64,000 nt of DNA from Brumimicrobium aurantiacum. Its GTDB lineage: Bacteria > Bacteroidota > Bacteroidia > Flavobacteriales_D > Crocinitomicaceae. The DNA lies in the NCBI RefSeq assembly GCF_003402975.1, contig NZ_QURB01000005.1, forward strand, positions 124,001 through 188,000, given 5' to 3'. This document shows, in pieces, positions 15,316 to 23,999 of the stretch (positions are counted from its first letter, which is position 1; each line of letters opens with the position of its first letter). Both the position numbers and the translations under genes were made by a program. The notes below the pieces were generated by a model. The model did not search any database, was not told the DNA's origin, and saw nothing but the letters and a program-made list of their open reading frames with translations.

Positions 15316-15669
15316 ATGAGTGATTTGCAAACTATTTCTGAGATAAAAAAATGCCCTGTACAGTACGTTTTGGCGATTAATGATACTTTAAACGTAATAA
15401 GTGGAAAATGGAAGTTACCTATACTTGCTTCTATTCTTTACGGTAATCATAGGTACAAAGATATACAGGCCAATATCGATAAAATTACACCTAGAATGTT
15501 GTCTAAGGAGTTAAAAGAATTAGAGCTTAATGGTGTCATTATAAGAAACGTTTATGATTCAACACCAGTTCGCATTGAATATAAAATGACCGAATCAGGA
15601 AAAAATATTCTCTCAGTTCTTGACGCAATGGTTGACTGGGGTGTGTCCCATAGAAAATCTACACTCTAA
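15316..15669 (+). CDS. HxlR-family transcriptional regulator
   Basis: A 117-residue winged-helix regulator of the HxlR family. The ATG at 15316 gives MSDLQTISEIKKCPVQYVL; a TTG two codons upstream is less likely. The family signature is clear: ISGKWKLPILASILYGNHRY, KDIQANIDKITPRMLSKEL, and a wing RNVYDSTPVRIEYKMT. Cys13 sits where QorR/YodB-type members carry a redox-sensing cysteine. It is divergent from the oxidoreductase-dioxygenase operon, and three palindromes fill the shared promoter region. By analogy it represses both sides and is released by electrophiles or quinones; that effector is inference. Confidence 0.93.
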   Translation: MSDLQTISEIKKCPVQYVLAINDTLNVISGKWKLPILASILYGNHRYKDIQANIDKITPRMLSKELKELELNGVIIRNVYDSTPVRIEYKMTESGKNILSVLDAMVDWGVSHRKSTL

Positions 15670-16015
15670 CAGTTGTTGGTAAAGTTTCAGGTGGCAATTC
15701 ACAGCTAAGCGATAATATTAAAAGTATTTACACACTATGGATCAGCATAACCTGTCGTCTAAATCATCTGTGAATTTGAAAATTTTCCATACTTTATGTT
15801 TCGACTGACCTTTGAGCACAAAATGTGAATATACACAATCAAGCATACCCAACTTACATATTTTCTCAAACATAACAATTAAAACGAAACATCAATTCTT
15901 TGATCAGCTTGAATTTTGAAACTCCTGAATGTTTAAAAATTGAAGTGGAATCCAATCTTGATATTGATTGGAATTATTCACCTTAGGTTTTTCAAATCAC
16001 TATACTTTTATCATT
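15670..16015. other. Gene-free stretch containing repeat copy C
   Basis: 346 AT-rich bases lie between the converging HxlR and hipA genes. The only structure I see is the core of the dispersed repeat at 15874-15906. No terminator-like hairpin with a T-run is obvious. Confidence 0.5.
15874..15906. repeat. Dispersed repeat core, copy C
   Basis: These 33 bases are identical to 10579-10611 (copy A), with three differences from 13134-13166 (copy B). The similarity stops soon after on both sides, so this is a truncated or minimal copy. Confidence 0.75.
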
Positions 16016-17242
16016 TTAAAACCGCTCAAAAATTACTTTCATGCTTCTTTCAATAGTTTTAATGGAATCGTTAGAAACTCCCGACAGTCCAGCATATTTC
16101 CTCCAATCTTTAACAACGCTTTTTACCTCTTCAATTATTTCCTTCGCATTGTTTATTGAAAACACATCTGCTAATTCCATTAATTCTTTCTTTCCAGGGT
16201 TTACATAGTTTTTAGCGCAAGCCGTGCTATGATAACCTTGAGATGAAGAAGAAAATGTTAAATCATAAGCAGGTGCAAGAGACCATTTCCCTTCATCATC
16301 CATCAAGAAAGCAAAGTTTTTAGAATGGTCCTCACGGTTATGTGCCATTACATTGAATACCGCTCTTCTAAACATTTGCTCAACAGCTTGGTTACTTTTT
16401 GTAAGCTTTTGAGTTTGAAAAATTAAGTTTCCATAATCCAAGGTACTGCGCTCATAATCATCATGCAAAAGACCAGCAGATGAAATCATGTGAAGTTTAT
16501 CATTCCCAAGACGATCGAATCTTTTGGTTCCAAAATAGCTATTGCCTTCTTCACTAATGAAAATTTTACTTTCAGACATTTCAATTCCAGAAGCCAACGC
16601 CATTTTATAATAGGCCGCCTCAATATTGGCGACATCTTTCGGATCTACATTTGCCGCGAACTTGATAATCCAATGTTCGTAACCATCAGGAAGGATAGCA
16701 ACACCACTGATAAGAGAATCTGTCTTCGGATTATATCCGGCATATACTTTTGGACGTGCCCCACCAGGACTTCCTCCTCTACCGAAAATCTCATCAATTA
16801 CGGCACTACTTTCACCTAAAAGAATATCAGAGACATTGTCATTCAACACATCTAAATCAATGCTAAATGTCTCATTTTCTTCACCAGAACTTGGTCTGTA
16901 TATGAGTGCTCCTAAACTATTCTTCCCTGAAAATGTCAAATGATCTAATGCGTTTAATGATTCATATGCAATTTGATCAGCACTTAAGCGTTTTTTTATG
17001 AGTAAATTTCCCCAAGCATCTGGTAATGAATCAGCGAATACACCAAAAAGTCCATTGAATGGGTTTTGTTGCGCGAATTGAGGTGTGTTGTTGAATTTCA
17101 ATTGATTTGGCGAGAGATTATTACCTGTTTTTAAATAAGTGTCACTGTATTTGAAGACAATCTTTCTATCCACCAAAACCAATTGGCCCACAAGTTCTTC
17201 TTCTCTATTAAATTGTAAAAAAACGTCGAGTTTTGTTGTCAT
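16016..17242 (-). CDS. hipA: HipA-family kinase toxin, altered catalytic motif
   Basis: A 408-residue HipA-type Ser/Thr kinase, the toxin of a type II module; E. coli HipA phosphorylates glutamyl-tRNA synthetase and causes persistence. Recognisable parts are FNGLFGVFADSLPDAWG in the N-terminal subdomain, the glycine-rich GRGGSPGGARPK, KRFDR, and the catalytic block HNREDHSKNF followed by APAYDLTFS (metal-binding Asp). In most relatives the catalytic block reads N-x-D-D-H-x-K-N; here residue 304, aligned with E. coli Asp309, is Glu. The start lies two bases after the hipB-like stop codon. Activity may be reduced by the change. Confidence 0.92.
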   Translation of the reverse strand: MTTKLDVFLQFNREEELVGQLVLVDRKIVFKYSDTYLKTGNNLSPNQLKFNNTPQFAQQNPFNGLFGVFADSLPDAWGNLLIKKRLSADQIAYESLNALDHLTFSGKNSLGALIYRPSSGEENETFSIDLDVLNDNVSDILLGESSAVIDEIFGRGGSPGGARPKVYAGYNPKTDSLISGVAILPDGYEHWIIKFAANVDPKDVANIEAAYYKMALASGIEMSESKIFISEEGNSYFGTKRFDRLGNDKLHMISSAGLLHDDYERSTLDYGNLIFQTQKLTKSNQAVEQMFRRAVFNVMAHNREDHSKNFAFLMDDEGKWSLAPAYDLTFSSSSQGYHSTACAKNYVNPGKKELMELADVFSINNAKEIIEEVKSVVKDWRKYAGLSGVSNDSIKTIERSMKVIFERF

Positions 17243-17244
17243 AA

Positions 17245-17520
17245 CTAATAATCAAATAATTTCTTCATACGCTCCATTTCATCTGGAAGCAGCAGTGATT
17301 CAAATTCTTCCAATCGGCCTAAGGCATTACAAATTTTCAATAAAGATTCAAGCGAAATAATTCCTGTGGTTTCAAATTTTCGAACACTCGCATAGGCCAC
17401 TCCAGATCTTTCGGACAACTCCTTCTGAGTGAAACCTTGCTCTTTTCTTAAATCTATGGTGTTTTTCGCCAAAAGAAGCATTACTTCTTTGGGTGTGTTT
17501 TGATCTCCGTACTCTCCCAT
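17245..17520 (-). CDS. hipB: HipB-like XRE antitoxin
   Basis: A 91-residue protein with an XRE helix-turn-helix: LRKEQGFTQKELSERSGV then AYASVRKFETTGIISLE. It is followed after two bases by the HipA-like kinase, the classic hipBA order. It should bind its own promoter and the kinase. The C-terminus (LPDEMERMKKLFDY) ends in a hydrophobic residue; in E. coli the HipB C-terminal tail inserts into HipA and is a degradation signal. A TATCTTTA element, one base away from the -7 consensus, lies just upstream. Confidence 0.9.
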   Translation of the reverse strand: MGEYGDQNTPKEVMLLLAKNTIDLRKEQGFTQKELSERSGVAYASVRKFETTGIISLESLLKICNALGRLEEFESLLLPDEMERMKKLFDY

Positions 17521-17647
17521 TTCTTATCTTAGAATTTAAAAGTAAAGATAAGGAATTAAATCAGATTATCGCTATTATAATAGCAATATGTGTAATTTAA
17601 GCACATTATCGATACCCTGATAGCGATTTTTAAATCACTTACAAGGT

Positions 17648-18139
17648 CTAAATTCCCATAACCATCCAAACATCACAAGCAAAATGCCCGGAATCTCCCA
17701 ATGGTTTTTCTACTCTTTCAAATCCGATTTTCTCATACAAAACTATCGCTTCCTTTAAGCTAGGGAAAGATTCTAAATACAAATGAGTATAGCCTTGTTC
17801 TTTTGCGTAAGCGATGCATTTATTCATCAATTGTTTGCCAATTCCCTTTCCTCGGTATTCGTTTTTGAGGTAAATCTTCACCAATTCAGCATAGCCGTCC
17901 GGAAGGTTATTGGTTGGAAATATGCCACTTCCTCCAATAATTTCACCATTCAATGTGGCAATGAAATACACGCTTTTATCGATGTTTTCAAAGGATTCAA
18001 ATAAAGCATCTGTTGTTGGATCCGTGTAAACTGTTCCTGGTTTAGCTAAATCATATTCCTCCAATGACTGACGGATGATTTTAGCAATTTTTGGATTGTC
18101 TTTAGGTTGGATTTTACGGATGTGAATATTGTTTTTCAT
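17648..18139 (-). CDS. GNAT family N-acetyltransferase
   Basis: A 163-residue GNAT enzyme. The acetyl-CoA binding motif is KNEYRGKGIGKQLMNKC (R/QxxGxG as RGKGIG), followed by YLESFPSLKEAIVLYEKIGF, and the protein ends with a CDVWMVM strand. The type is the general small-molecule acetyltransferase group; no substrate can be assigned. A perfect TACTTTTG box lies on the minus strand about 19 bases before the start, so the gene has its own promoter. Confidence 0.9.
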   Translation of the reverse strand: MKNNIHIRKIQPKDNPKIAKIIRQSLEEYDLAKPGTVYTDPTTDALFESFENIDKSVYFIATLNGEIIGGSGIFPTNNLPDGYAELVKIYLKNEYRGKGIGKQLMNKCIAYAKEQGYTHLYLESFPSLKEAIVLYEKIGFERVEKPLGDSGHFACDVWMVMGI

Positions 18140-18157
18140 TATTGCTTATTGGAGAAG

Positions 18158-18165
18158 CAAAAGTA
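18158..18165 (-). promoter_or_regulatory. -7 promoter box of the GNAT gene
   Basis: TACTTTTG on the minus strand matches TAnnTTTG and lies 19 bases upstream of the ATG at 18139. Confidence 0.55.
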
Positions 18166-18201
18166 GTTATTTTAGGGTGGGTTTTGTGTTAAGGAATGAT
18201 T

Positions 18202-18575
18202 TTTAACCGCTGAGATTTTAGCTTGCTAAGTTTTACTCGTGTTTGCTCAAGACTGTTTTAACCGCGGAGATCGCAAAGTTTTCGCAGAGTTAAACAGAGG
18301 TTTTAGTTCGCTAAGTTTTCAACTGCGTTGATCGTTAAAACCATCATTCTCGTTCTCTTTCTCACTCTGAAACGCTGTATGCTCTTGCTCTAAACTCCAA
18401 ACTGTTTTAACCGCAGAGATAGCAAAGTTTTCGCAAAGTAACGCAAAGATTTGGTGGTGGTTGAGTTCGCTAAGCCTTCAACTACGTTGATCTTTAAAAC
18501 CATCATTCTCGTTCTCTTTTTCACTCTGAAACGCTGTATGCTCTTGTTCTATGCTCTAAACTGTTAACACCGCAG
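18202..18575. repeat. Tandem intergenic repeat, two full and two partial copies
   Basis: Full units run 18253-18401 (149 bases) and 18402-18560 (159 bases). Both begin CTGTTTTAACCGC, pass through GCAAAGTTTTCGCA and GTTCGCTAAG, and end with a shared block from about CCATCATTCTCGTTCTCTTT to the next CTGTT. A diverged partial copy precedes them (from 18202) and a 15-base stub follows (from 18561). The unit resembles the AACCGCAGAG/CGCAAAG repeats known between genes of many Bacteroidota. Confidence 0.85.
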
Positions 18576-18710
18576 TGTAAAAATTCACCTCCTTTGAAAT
18601 CCATAAAAATCTGCGTTCCATCATACACATCATACATTCGTAATCTGTTATTAGCAATTTCCCCATTCGTAATTAATTTCGATTCCTTATTTTAGCACAA
18701 AAAACGAATT

Positions 18711-19487
18711 ATGAGTTACGAAAATATAACAACAGACCAAAAGGAACGTGTTCATTACATTACAGTGAATCGTCCAAAACAAATGAATGCACTCAACAAA
18801 GCAACAATCCAAGAATTGCACGATGCGTTTAAAGCGGCTAATGCAGATGCTGGAACACGTGTAATTATCTTAACAGGAAGTGGTGACAAAGCTTTTGTTG
18901 CTGGAGCTGACATTAAAGAATTTGCAGATTTTGACACTGAAAACGGTAAAAAATTAGCTGCTGAAGGTCAACAAAAATTGTTTGATTTTATTGAAAATCT
19001 ATCTACTCCTGTTATTGCAGCGGTAAATGGTTTTGCTCTTGGTGGCGGACTAGAATTGGCCATGGCTTCTCACATTAGAGTTGCTTCAGAAAACGCTAAA
19101 CTAGGTTTACCTGAAGTTTCGTTGGGCGTAATTCCAGGATACGGAGGAACACAACGTTTGTCTCAATTGGTTGGTCGTGGAAAAGCAATGGAAATGATTA
19201 CAACAGCAGGAATGATTACAGCAGATGATGCTCAAAACTGGGGATTGGTAAATCATGTTGTTGCACAAGCTGACTTAATGGCTTTGGCAGAGAAAATCGC
19301 AAGCAAGATTTGTAACAATTCTGGTGATGCAATCGCTTCTGCAATTAAAGCGGTTAACGCCAATTACACTGATGGAGTGAATGGTTTTGAAACTGAGATT
19401 ACTGAGTTTGGAAATTGCTTTGGTACGGAGGAGTTTGTTGAAGGGACTACTGCTTTTATTGAAAAACGTAAACCTTCCTTCAAGTAG
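18711..19487 (+). CDS. Enoyl-CoA hydratase/isomerase (crotonase family)
   Basis: A 258-residue crotonase-fold enzyme, most likely hydrating trans-2-enoyl-CoA in fatty-acid or butyrate-type metabolism. The CoA-binding/oxyanion element is GSGDKAFVAGADIKEF, followed by GFALGGGLELAMASH. Both catalytic glutamates of true hydratases are present, Glu115 and Glu135 (LPEVSLGVIPGYGGTQRL), which favours hydratase over isomerase. It starts at ATG 18711 and appears to stand alone, flanked by two repeat clusters. Confidence 0.95.
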   Translation: MSYENITTDQKERVHYITVNRPKQMNALNKATIQELHDAFKAANADAGTRVIILTGSGDKAFVAGADIKEFADFDTENGKKLAAEGQQKLFDFIENLSTPVIAAVNGFALGGGLELAMASHIRVASENAKLGLPEVSLGVIPGYGGTQRLSQLVGRGKAMEMITTAGMITADDAQNWGLVNHVVAQADLMALAEKIASKICNNSGDAIASAIKAVNANYTDGVNGFETEITEFGNCFGTEEFVEGTTAFIEKRKPSFK

Positions 19488-20074
19488 TTTTTGTTTATTT
19501 TGGCAATAGCGGCGTTGAACTCTATTTTTTAAACAGTTATTAACCATTAGTTAACGCCTTCGGTTTAAAAAATAAAGTCCGCCTTGCTATTGCCAAAATA
19601 ATTCAAAAACTACAATATAATCTACATAACGCCGAACTCTAATTAAAAAACAGCTGCTAACCATTTGTTAGCACAGCGCGTTAAAAAAATAAAGTCCACC
19701 TTGCTATTGGCTAAATAATTCAAAAACTAATCTCCATGAAAACCCGAAAACTCTGATTTTTTTTAAACAATTACTAACCATTTGTTAGCGCCTTTACTTC
19801 GGTAAACTCAGAACAGCGCATAAAAAATAAAGTTTGCCTTGTTCTTGAACTTTATAATTCAATAACTAATGCTCTGTCAAACAATTTCAATCTCGACTGA
19901 AATTCTAAAAGTAACTCTTCCATTTTGCTTTATTTAAAAAGCAAAATATCATTAAAACTGCTTTAACAAAAAAGCACAAAGACCAATCGAATTAGGATTC
20001 CAAAACCACAAAAAAAGCTTCAGTTTATCCCATTTAAAAGAATCCAATTATCTTAGCGTTAATATTAAACGCAA
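19488..20074. other. Gene-free stretch filled by three diverged repeat units
   Basis: The interval between the hydratase and flippase genes contains the three repeat copies at 19491-19869, then about 200 AT-rich bases with a near-consensus TATCTTAG element 22 bases before the flippase ATG. I see no gene. Confidence 0.6.
19491..19869. repeat. Three diverged tandem copies of a hairpin-forming repeat
   Basis: Copies run about 19491-19612, 19613-19729 and 19730-19869. Each carries AACTCT, a T-run or A-run, TAACCATTTGTTAGC (TAACCATTAGTTAAC in copy 1), TAAAAAATAAAGT, GCCTTG (or ACCTTG) and AATTCAAAAACTA (AATTCAATAACTA in copy 3). Copy 1 folds into a long imperfect hairpin, with TTTTGGCAATAGC pairing GCTATTGCCAAAA and TTTTTTAAAC pairing GTTTAAAAAA; copies 2 and 3 have decayed arms. 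Confidence 0.8.
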
Positions 20075-21559
20075 ATGAGTAATCCATTAAAGAAATTAGC
20101 AGGACAAACAGCCGTTTACGGACTATCAAGTATTGTTGGTCGTTTGCTGAATTACTTGCTCGTTCCTTTGTATGTAAGCGTCTTTGTTAACACTTCCGAT
20201 TATGGAGTGGTTTCAGAACTTTATGCTTGGATTGCTTTCTTGATGGTTTTATTAACCTTCGGGATGGAAACCGCATTTTTCAAATTCCTTTCGGATCACC
20301 CCAATAAAAAGGAAAGCATTTTTAGAAATTCGATGCTCAGCGTCAGTGTCATCAATCTTGCATTTTTAGTCTTAATTTTACTTTTTAATGGATGGATTGC
20401 AGACAAAATGCTCTTCCCTTATAATCCAGAATACATCATTTTATTAGCGCTGATTGTCGTTGTTGATGCCACATCAGCACTTCCACTTGCCAAACTTAGG
20501 GCGGAAGACAAAGCCAAAAAGTTCGCCATTATTCAATTAAGCGGAATTGGTGTAAACATTGGGTTAAACCTTATCTTAATGCTGTTTGTTTTTCAACCAG
20601 AAACACAAAATCCGGAAGTGGGAATTCGCTTTATCCTGATTGCTAACCTAGTAGCTTCACTCATCAAACCCGCATTTTTATACCGCGACTTTTTAAACCT
20701 GAAATGGATTTGGGACACGACCTTAGTAAAGTCAATGTTTAAATATAGTTTCCCACTTGCCTTGGCAGGGTTTGCATTTATCATCAATGAAACGGTGGAT
20801 AGAATTCTATTAAAACACCTCACCTATCAAAGTAATATTGGAGAATTTACAACTGAAACCGCTCTAAAAATTGCAGAATCTCAAGTAGGAATTTACAGTG
20901 CAAGTTATAAATTAGCCATGTTAGTCACGATATTTTTACAAGCTTATCGCTATGCTGCTGAACCATTTTTCTTTGTTCAAGCGAAAAATAAGGACCGAAA
21001 TAAAACCTACGTTAAAGTCATGAATTACTTCGTTGGAGCGGTTTTCTTAAGTTTCTTAGGTGTTGCGCTAAACCTCGATATTTTCAAATATTTTATTCCA
21101 AATCCTGATTATTGGGAAGGACTAAAAATTGTTCCAATCCTTCTATTGGCCAACGTGTTTTCGGGTATTTACATCAATCAAAGTATTTGGTATAAGTTGA
21201 GTGGTCAAACAAAGTTTGGCGCATACATCGCACTTGGTGGAGCAGCGATAACACTAACATTGAACTTTATTTTTATTCCAATTTATGGCTACATGGCCTG
21301 TGCTTGGGCAACCTTTATTGTTTATGGTTCACAAATGGTGGCTTCCTACATGCTCGGACAAAAGCACTACCCAATTCCTTATAATTTAAGAAAGTTTGGA
21401 TTGTACAGCATAACTGCAATTCTCATTTACTTCTTACTATCTTGGATTGATATAGAAGCCGGCATTCTTCAAATTATCGTTCATAATTTCTTCATTCTAT
21501 TATACGTTGCATTGGTCTATTGGATGGAAAAACCACGGACAGTTGCAAAAACCAATTAA
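20075..21559 (+). CDS. Polysaccharide flippase (MOP/Wzx-like)
   Basis: A 494-residue integral membrane protein with about 12-14 predicted segments. It opens NPLKKLAGQTAVYGLSSIVG and contains LNYLLVPLYVSVFVNTSDYG, typical of the polysaccharide-transporter (MOP) family that flips lipid-linked oligosaccharides across the inner membrane. Later segments (YSFPLALAGFAFIINETVDR) fit the same family. The DUF1624 gene follows after a 35-base gap but has its own promoter. In many Bacteroidota a flippase like this lies directly upstream of dut; here two genes intervene. Confidence 0.9.
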   Translation: MSNPLKKLAGQTAVYGLSSIVGRLLNYLLVPLYVSVFVNTSDYGVVSELYAWIAFLMVLLTFGMETAFFKFLSDHPNKKESIFRNSMLSVSVINLAFLVLILLFNGWIADKMLFPYNPEYIILLALIVVVDATSALPLAKLRAEDKAKKFAIIQLSGIGVNIGLNLILMLFVFQPETQNPEVGIRFILIANLVASLIKPAFLYRDFLNLKWIWDTTLVKSMFKYSFPLALAGFAFIINETVDRILLKHLTYQSNIGEFTTETALKIAESQVGIYSASYKLAMLVTIFLQAYRYAAEPFFFVQAKNKDRNKTYVKVMNYFVGAVFLSFLGVALNLDIFKYFIPNPDYWEGLKIVPILLLANVFSGIYINQSIWYKLSGQTKFGAYIALGGAAITLTLNFIFIPIYGYMACAWATFIVYGSQMVASYMLGQKHYPIPYNLRKFGLYSITAILIYFLLSWIDIEAGILQIIVHNFFILLYVALVYWMEKPRTVAKTN

Positions 21560-21566
21560 TTCAGAT

Positions 21567-21574
21567 TATCTTTG
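21567..21574 (+). promoter_or_regulatory. -7 promoter box of the DUF1624 gene
   Basis: TATCTTTG fits TAnnTTTG exactly and is followed by CACCTTATT, as at lysS. It lies 20 bases before the TTG start codon at 21595 and just after the flippase stop. Confidence 0.6.
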
Positions 21575-21594
21575 CACCTTATTATTTCTAAAAG

Positions 21595-22938
21595 TTGGCA
21601 AAGCAAAAAGTTCATAATCGTTTAGTTTTTATTGATATTGCACGTTCTATCGCAATATTGATGATGTTAGAAGGTCATTTTATTGTAATGGCACTCACAG
21701 AAAACCACCGTGGAAATGACATATTTCTTTATGACATTTGGCGTTTTACCAGAGGACTTACAGCTCCACTTTTCTTCACGGTTTCTGGTTTAGTTTTCAC
21801 CTATCTTTTAGTCAGAAAAAAAGAACCCTTTTTCAAGAACATAAGGGTAAAAAAAGGACTCACCAGAGGAGTAAAACTGATCCTTTGGGGATATGCTTTG
21901 CAATTGAATTTGTTCTATCTAATTAAAGGATTAGACGAAAATGGATCCTATACTTTTAGCGGTTATGTTTATATATTTCACGTTTTACAATGTATCGGAG
22001 CTTCGTTGATTACCGTCATTTTACTTTATGGATTGCAACGCATCATAAAAGTGGTTCCCTTAACGTGGTGGCTTGGTATTTTTGGTGCTTTAGCCTTTAT
22101 TTTGCGCCCAACAATTTATGCCTTAGATTGGTCAGGTTTTCCAGAAATAATTGAAAACATATTTGTTGTCACTTCAGACGACCGCTCATTTAAATCGATT
22201 TTCGCTTTATTTCCGTGGGTTGGTTTTGTTCTTTTAGGAGCAATGCTTGGAGCCTACGTGAGTAAAAACCCTGGTCAAGTTTACACGCACCGTTTTACCT
22301 TAATTCTATTTATTTCTGGTTTATTCTTAAATGTTTGTTCTGATTTAATTCTTGGTTTTCTCCAACCCATATTATTGCAACTTGGCGGCAGACCATGCTA
22401 CGGATTAGGTTATCTCTTTGCACGTTTTGGTCAAGTAATGTGGGTTTTGGCACTCATCATTTTCCTTGGCAAGCACAAACGTTATTTACGCGTGTTGTAT
22501 CACCGAAAATTTGCTTATCTCAAAAATTGGAGTATACCCATTGTATCTGGAATTCTAGGAATATCCATCATCGCATACACACTTTTCACAGGTGATAAAA
22601 CTTACCTTTTCCCTACCTTTACGTTAAATGCATTGGGCCATTTGTTGCTTTTTATTGGTGTAGTCATTACCACCGTAAAGCTGGTCAATTGGAATTACGA
22701 TTTATTCATTAAAATTGGACAAAACACACTTTCAATCTACATTGTTCATGTCATCATTTTATACAATGGATTGTTTGGTTTTGGACTCAGCACTTATATA
22801 GATAGAAATCTATCCCCGTGGTTTTCTATCGTTGGTGCTATTGGATTTATTTTGGTTTTTACCTACTTTGTAAAATACATTGAAGTATTTCAGAAATACT
22901 ATAATAAGTTATTCTTCTGGGAGAAAAAAAGCAAGTAA
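21595..22938 (+). CDS. DUF1624 / HGSNAT-like membrane acyltransferase
   Basis: A 447-residue protein with about ten membrane segments. The N-terminus RLVFIDIARSIAILMMLEGHF is the hallmark of DUF1624 and of heparan-alpha-glucosaminide acetyltransferase relatives, which move acetyl groups across a membrane onto sugars. No ATG lies upstream of this motif, and the first internal ATG would cut it away, so the start is a TTG at 21595, twenty bases after a good -7 box. The neighbouring flippase suggests envelope-glycan acetylation; that is inference. Convergent with the gene at 22946. Confidence 0.85.
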   Translation: MAKQKVHNRLVFIDIARSIAILMMLEGHFIVMALTENHRGNDIFLYDIWRFTRGLTAPLFFTVSGLVFTYLLVRKKEPFFKNIRVKKGLTRGVKLILWGYALQLNLFYLIKGLDENGSYTFSGYVYIFHVLQCIGASLITVILLYGLQRIIKVVPLTWWLGIFGALAFILRPTIYALDWSGFPEIIENIFVVTSDDRSFKSIFALFPWVGFVLLGAMLGAYVSKNPGQVYTHRFTLILFISGLFLNVCSDLILGFLQPILLQLGGRPCYGLGYLFARFGQVMWVLALIIFLGKHKRYLRVLYHRKFAYLKNWSIPIVSGILGISIIAYTLFTGDKTYLFPTFTLNALGHLLLFIGVVITTVKLVNWNYDLFIKIGQNTLSIYIVHVIILYNGLFGFGLSTYIDRNLSPWFSIVGAIGFILVFTYFVKYIEVFQKYYNKLFFWEKKSK

Positions 22939-22945
22939 TAATTAG

Positions 22946-23797
22946 TTACACGATTACAAACTCTTTTTTGTGAATCACTTTATCACCTATTCTAAGCTGA
23001 ACACTATAATTTCCGCTTTCCCATCCTTTAACTTTCAGTGAAAATTTGAAACTATAATTCCCTGTTCTTGAAATAGGGGAACCACCATTTAAGGTTCTGT
23101 GTACATCTCCATTTTCTTTACAAATTTCCATTTTTAGAAGACCAGTATTAGACACAATATAATCAAGCATACCTTCTACTTTTGTCATCTCTTGAACAAT
23201 ATTTCTATTGGCGTCAATCGAATAAGAAGGATCTGAATTGTACCATACATTTTCCTTTCCAGTAATTGAACAAACGTATTCACGCAAAGCATCAACAGAT
23301 GCTTCATCATTATGAATTCCTGATACATTCATATCATCTGATACAGCCCAAACTGCAGTTTGAATAATATTATCCTCTATTGATTTTCCATCGAGATAAT
23401 TCGCCAGTTTAATTAACTGATCATTTCCCTCTTTGGCCAAATAAAAACTACTTCCTTCTGATGGAGAGAGGTTATCTTGTTGAACACAAAACCCTTTGAT
23501 TATATGTTCAGTACTTCCATTTTTCAAGACTATTAACTCCTCCTCTACTGTGATTAAATCTTGATCTTCCCCATTCTCACTAATAAATCGGGTTCCTGCT
23601 GGAATCACAATACCTGACAATCTCCCAAGCTTGTTAATTTTTAATATGATGGCTTCTCCAGAATGATTCCCGTTAGAAGTAGCTGCTAATTCAATTTGAT
23701 TATTTTTTATGGCGTCAAAAACGTTGATGTTGGATTTTGAATTAACATTAAATGAGATGGTAAAAATCACTAAAAAAAAGATGGCTGCTATTTTCAT
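22946..23797 (-). CDS. Secreted protein of unknown function
   Basis: A 283-residue protein with a signal peptide (MKIAAIFFLVIFTISFNVNS). The mature part has two apparent sections. Residues 25-150 contain LAATSNGNHSGEAIILKINK and ENIIQTAVWAVSDDMN-like stretches. The final 80 residues (NYSFKFSLKVKGWESGNYSVQLRIGD) look like a small beta-sandwich. No named family recognised. It converges on the DUF1624 gene with seven bases between stop codons. It separates the flippase from dut, genes that usually neighbour each other. Confidence 0.78.
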   Translation of the reverse strand: MKIAAIFFLVIFTISFNVNSKSNINVFDAIKNNQIELAATSNGNHSGEAIILKINKLGRLSGIVIPAGTRFISENGEDQDLITVEEELIVLKNGSTEHIIKGFCVQQDNLSPSEGSSFYLAKEGNDQLIKLANYLDGKSIEDNIIQTAVWAVSDDMNVSGIHNDEASVDALREYVCSITGKENVWYNSDPSYSIDANRNIVQEMTKVEGMLDYIVSNTGLLKMEICKENGDVHRTLNGGSPISRTGNYSFKFSLKVKGWESGNYSVQLRIGDKVIHKKEFVIV

Positions 23798-23933
23798 AAT
23801 AAAGGTTTTAATTTATAACACAATAAACAGCAATAGGTTACAAACAATAAACAACTTTTTTCTTTAAATCCTGCAATTGATTATTGCCTTCAATAAAACC
23901 CAACGATTCACCAAGAATGTCAGGAAAAAAAGC

Positions 23934-23941
23934 TACTTTTG
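23934..23941 (+). promoter_or_regulatory. Possible -7 promoter box of the dut operon
   Basis: TACTTTTG fits TAnnTTTG and lies 58 bases upstream of dut, the first gene of a five-gene operon. No better match is closer to the start. Confidence 0.45.
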
Positions 23942-23999
23942 AAGATTATATAAATTTGTTTGAGCACAAAACATCTTTTTAATTTACAAAAGAAAATAA

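Larger units (their letters stand above)
18140..18710. other. Gene-free stretch filled by a tandem repeat
   Basis: 571 bases between the divergent GNAT and enoyl-CoA hydratase genes. Most of it is the repeat unit listed at 18202-18575; the remainder is the leader of the hydratase gene, with a near-consensus TATTTTAG element at 18688-18695. No open frame worth calling. Confidence 0.6.

Noticed and set aside
8800-16015. Prophage or insertion sequence
   Set aside because: No integrase, transposase, capsid, terminase or terminal inverted repeats of an insertion sequence were seen; only small repeats and hairpins.
18202-18575. Tandem repeat considered as CRISPR or as a coding repeat
   Set aside because: Units of about 150 bases without constant spacers; no open frame spans them.
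23917-23982. 21-codon frame upstream of dut
   Set aside because: Too short, overlaps the promoter box and shows no recognisable feature; treated as leader sequence.
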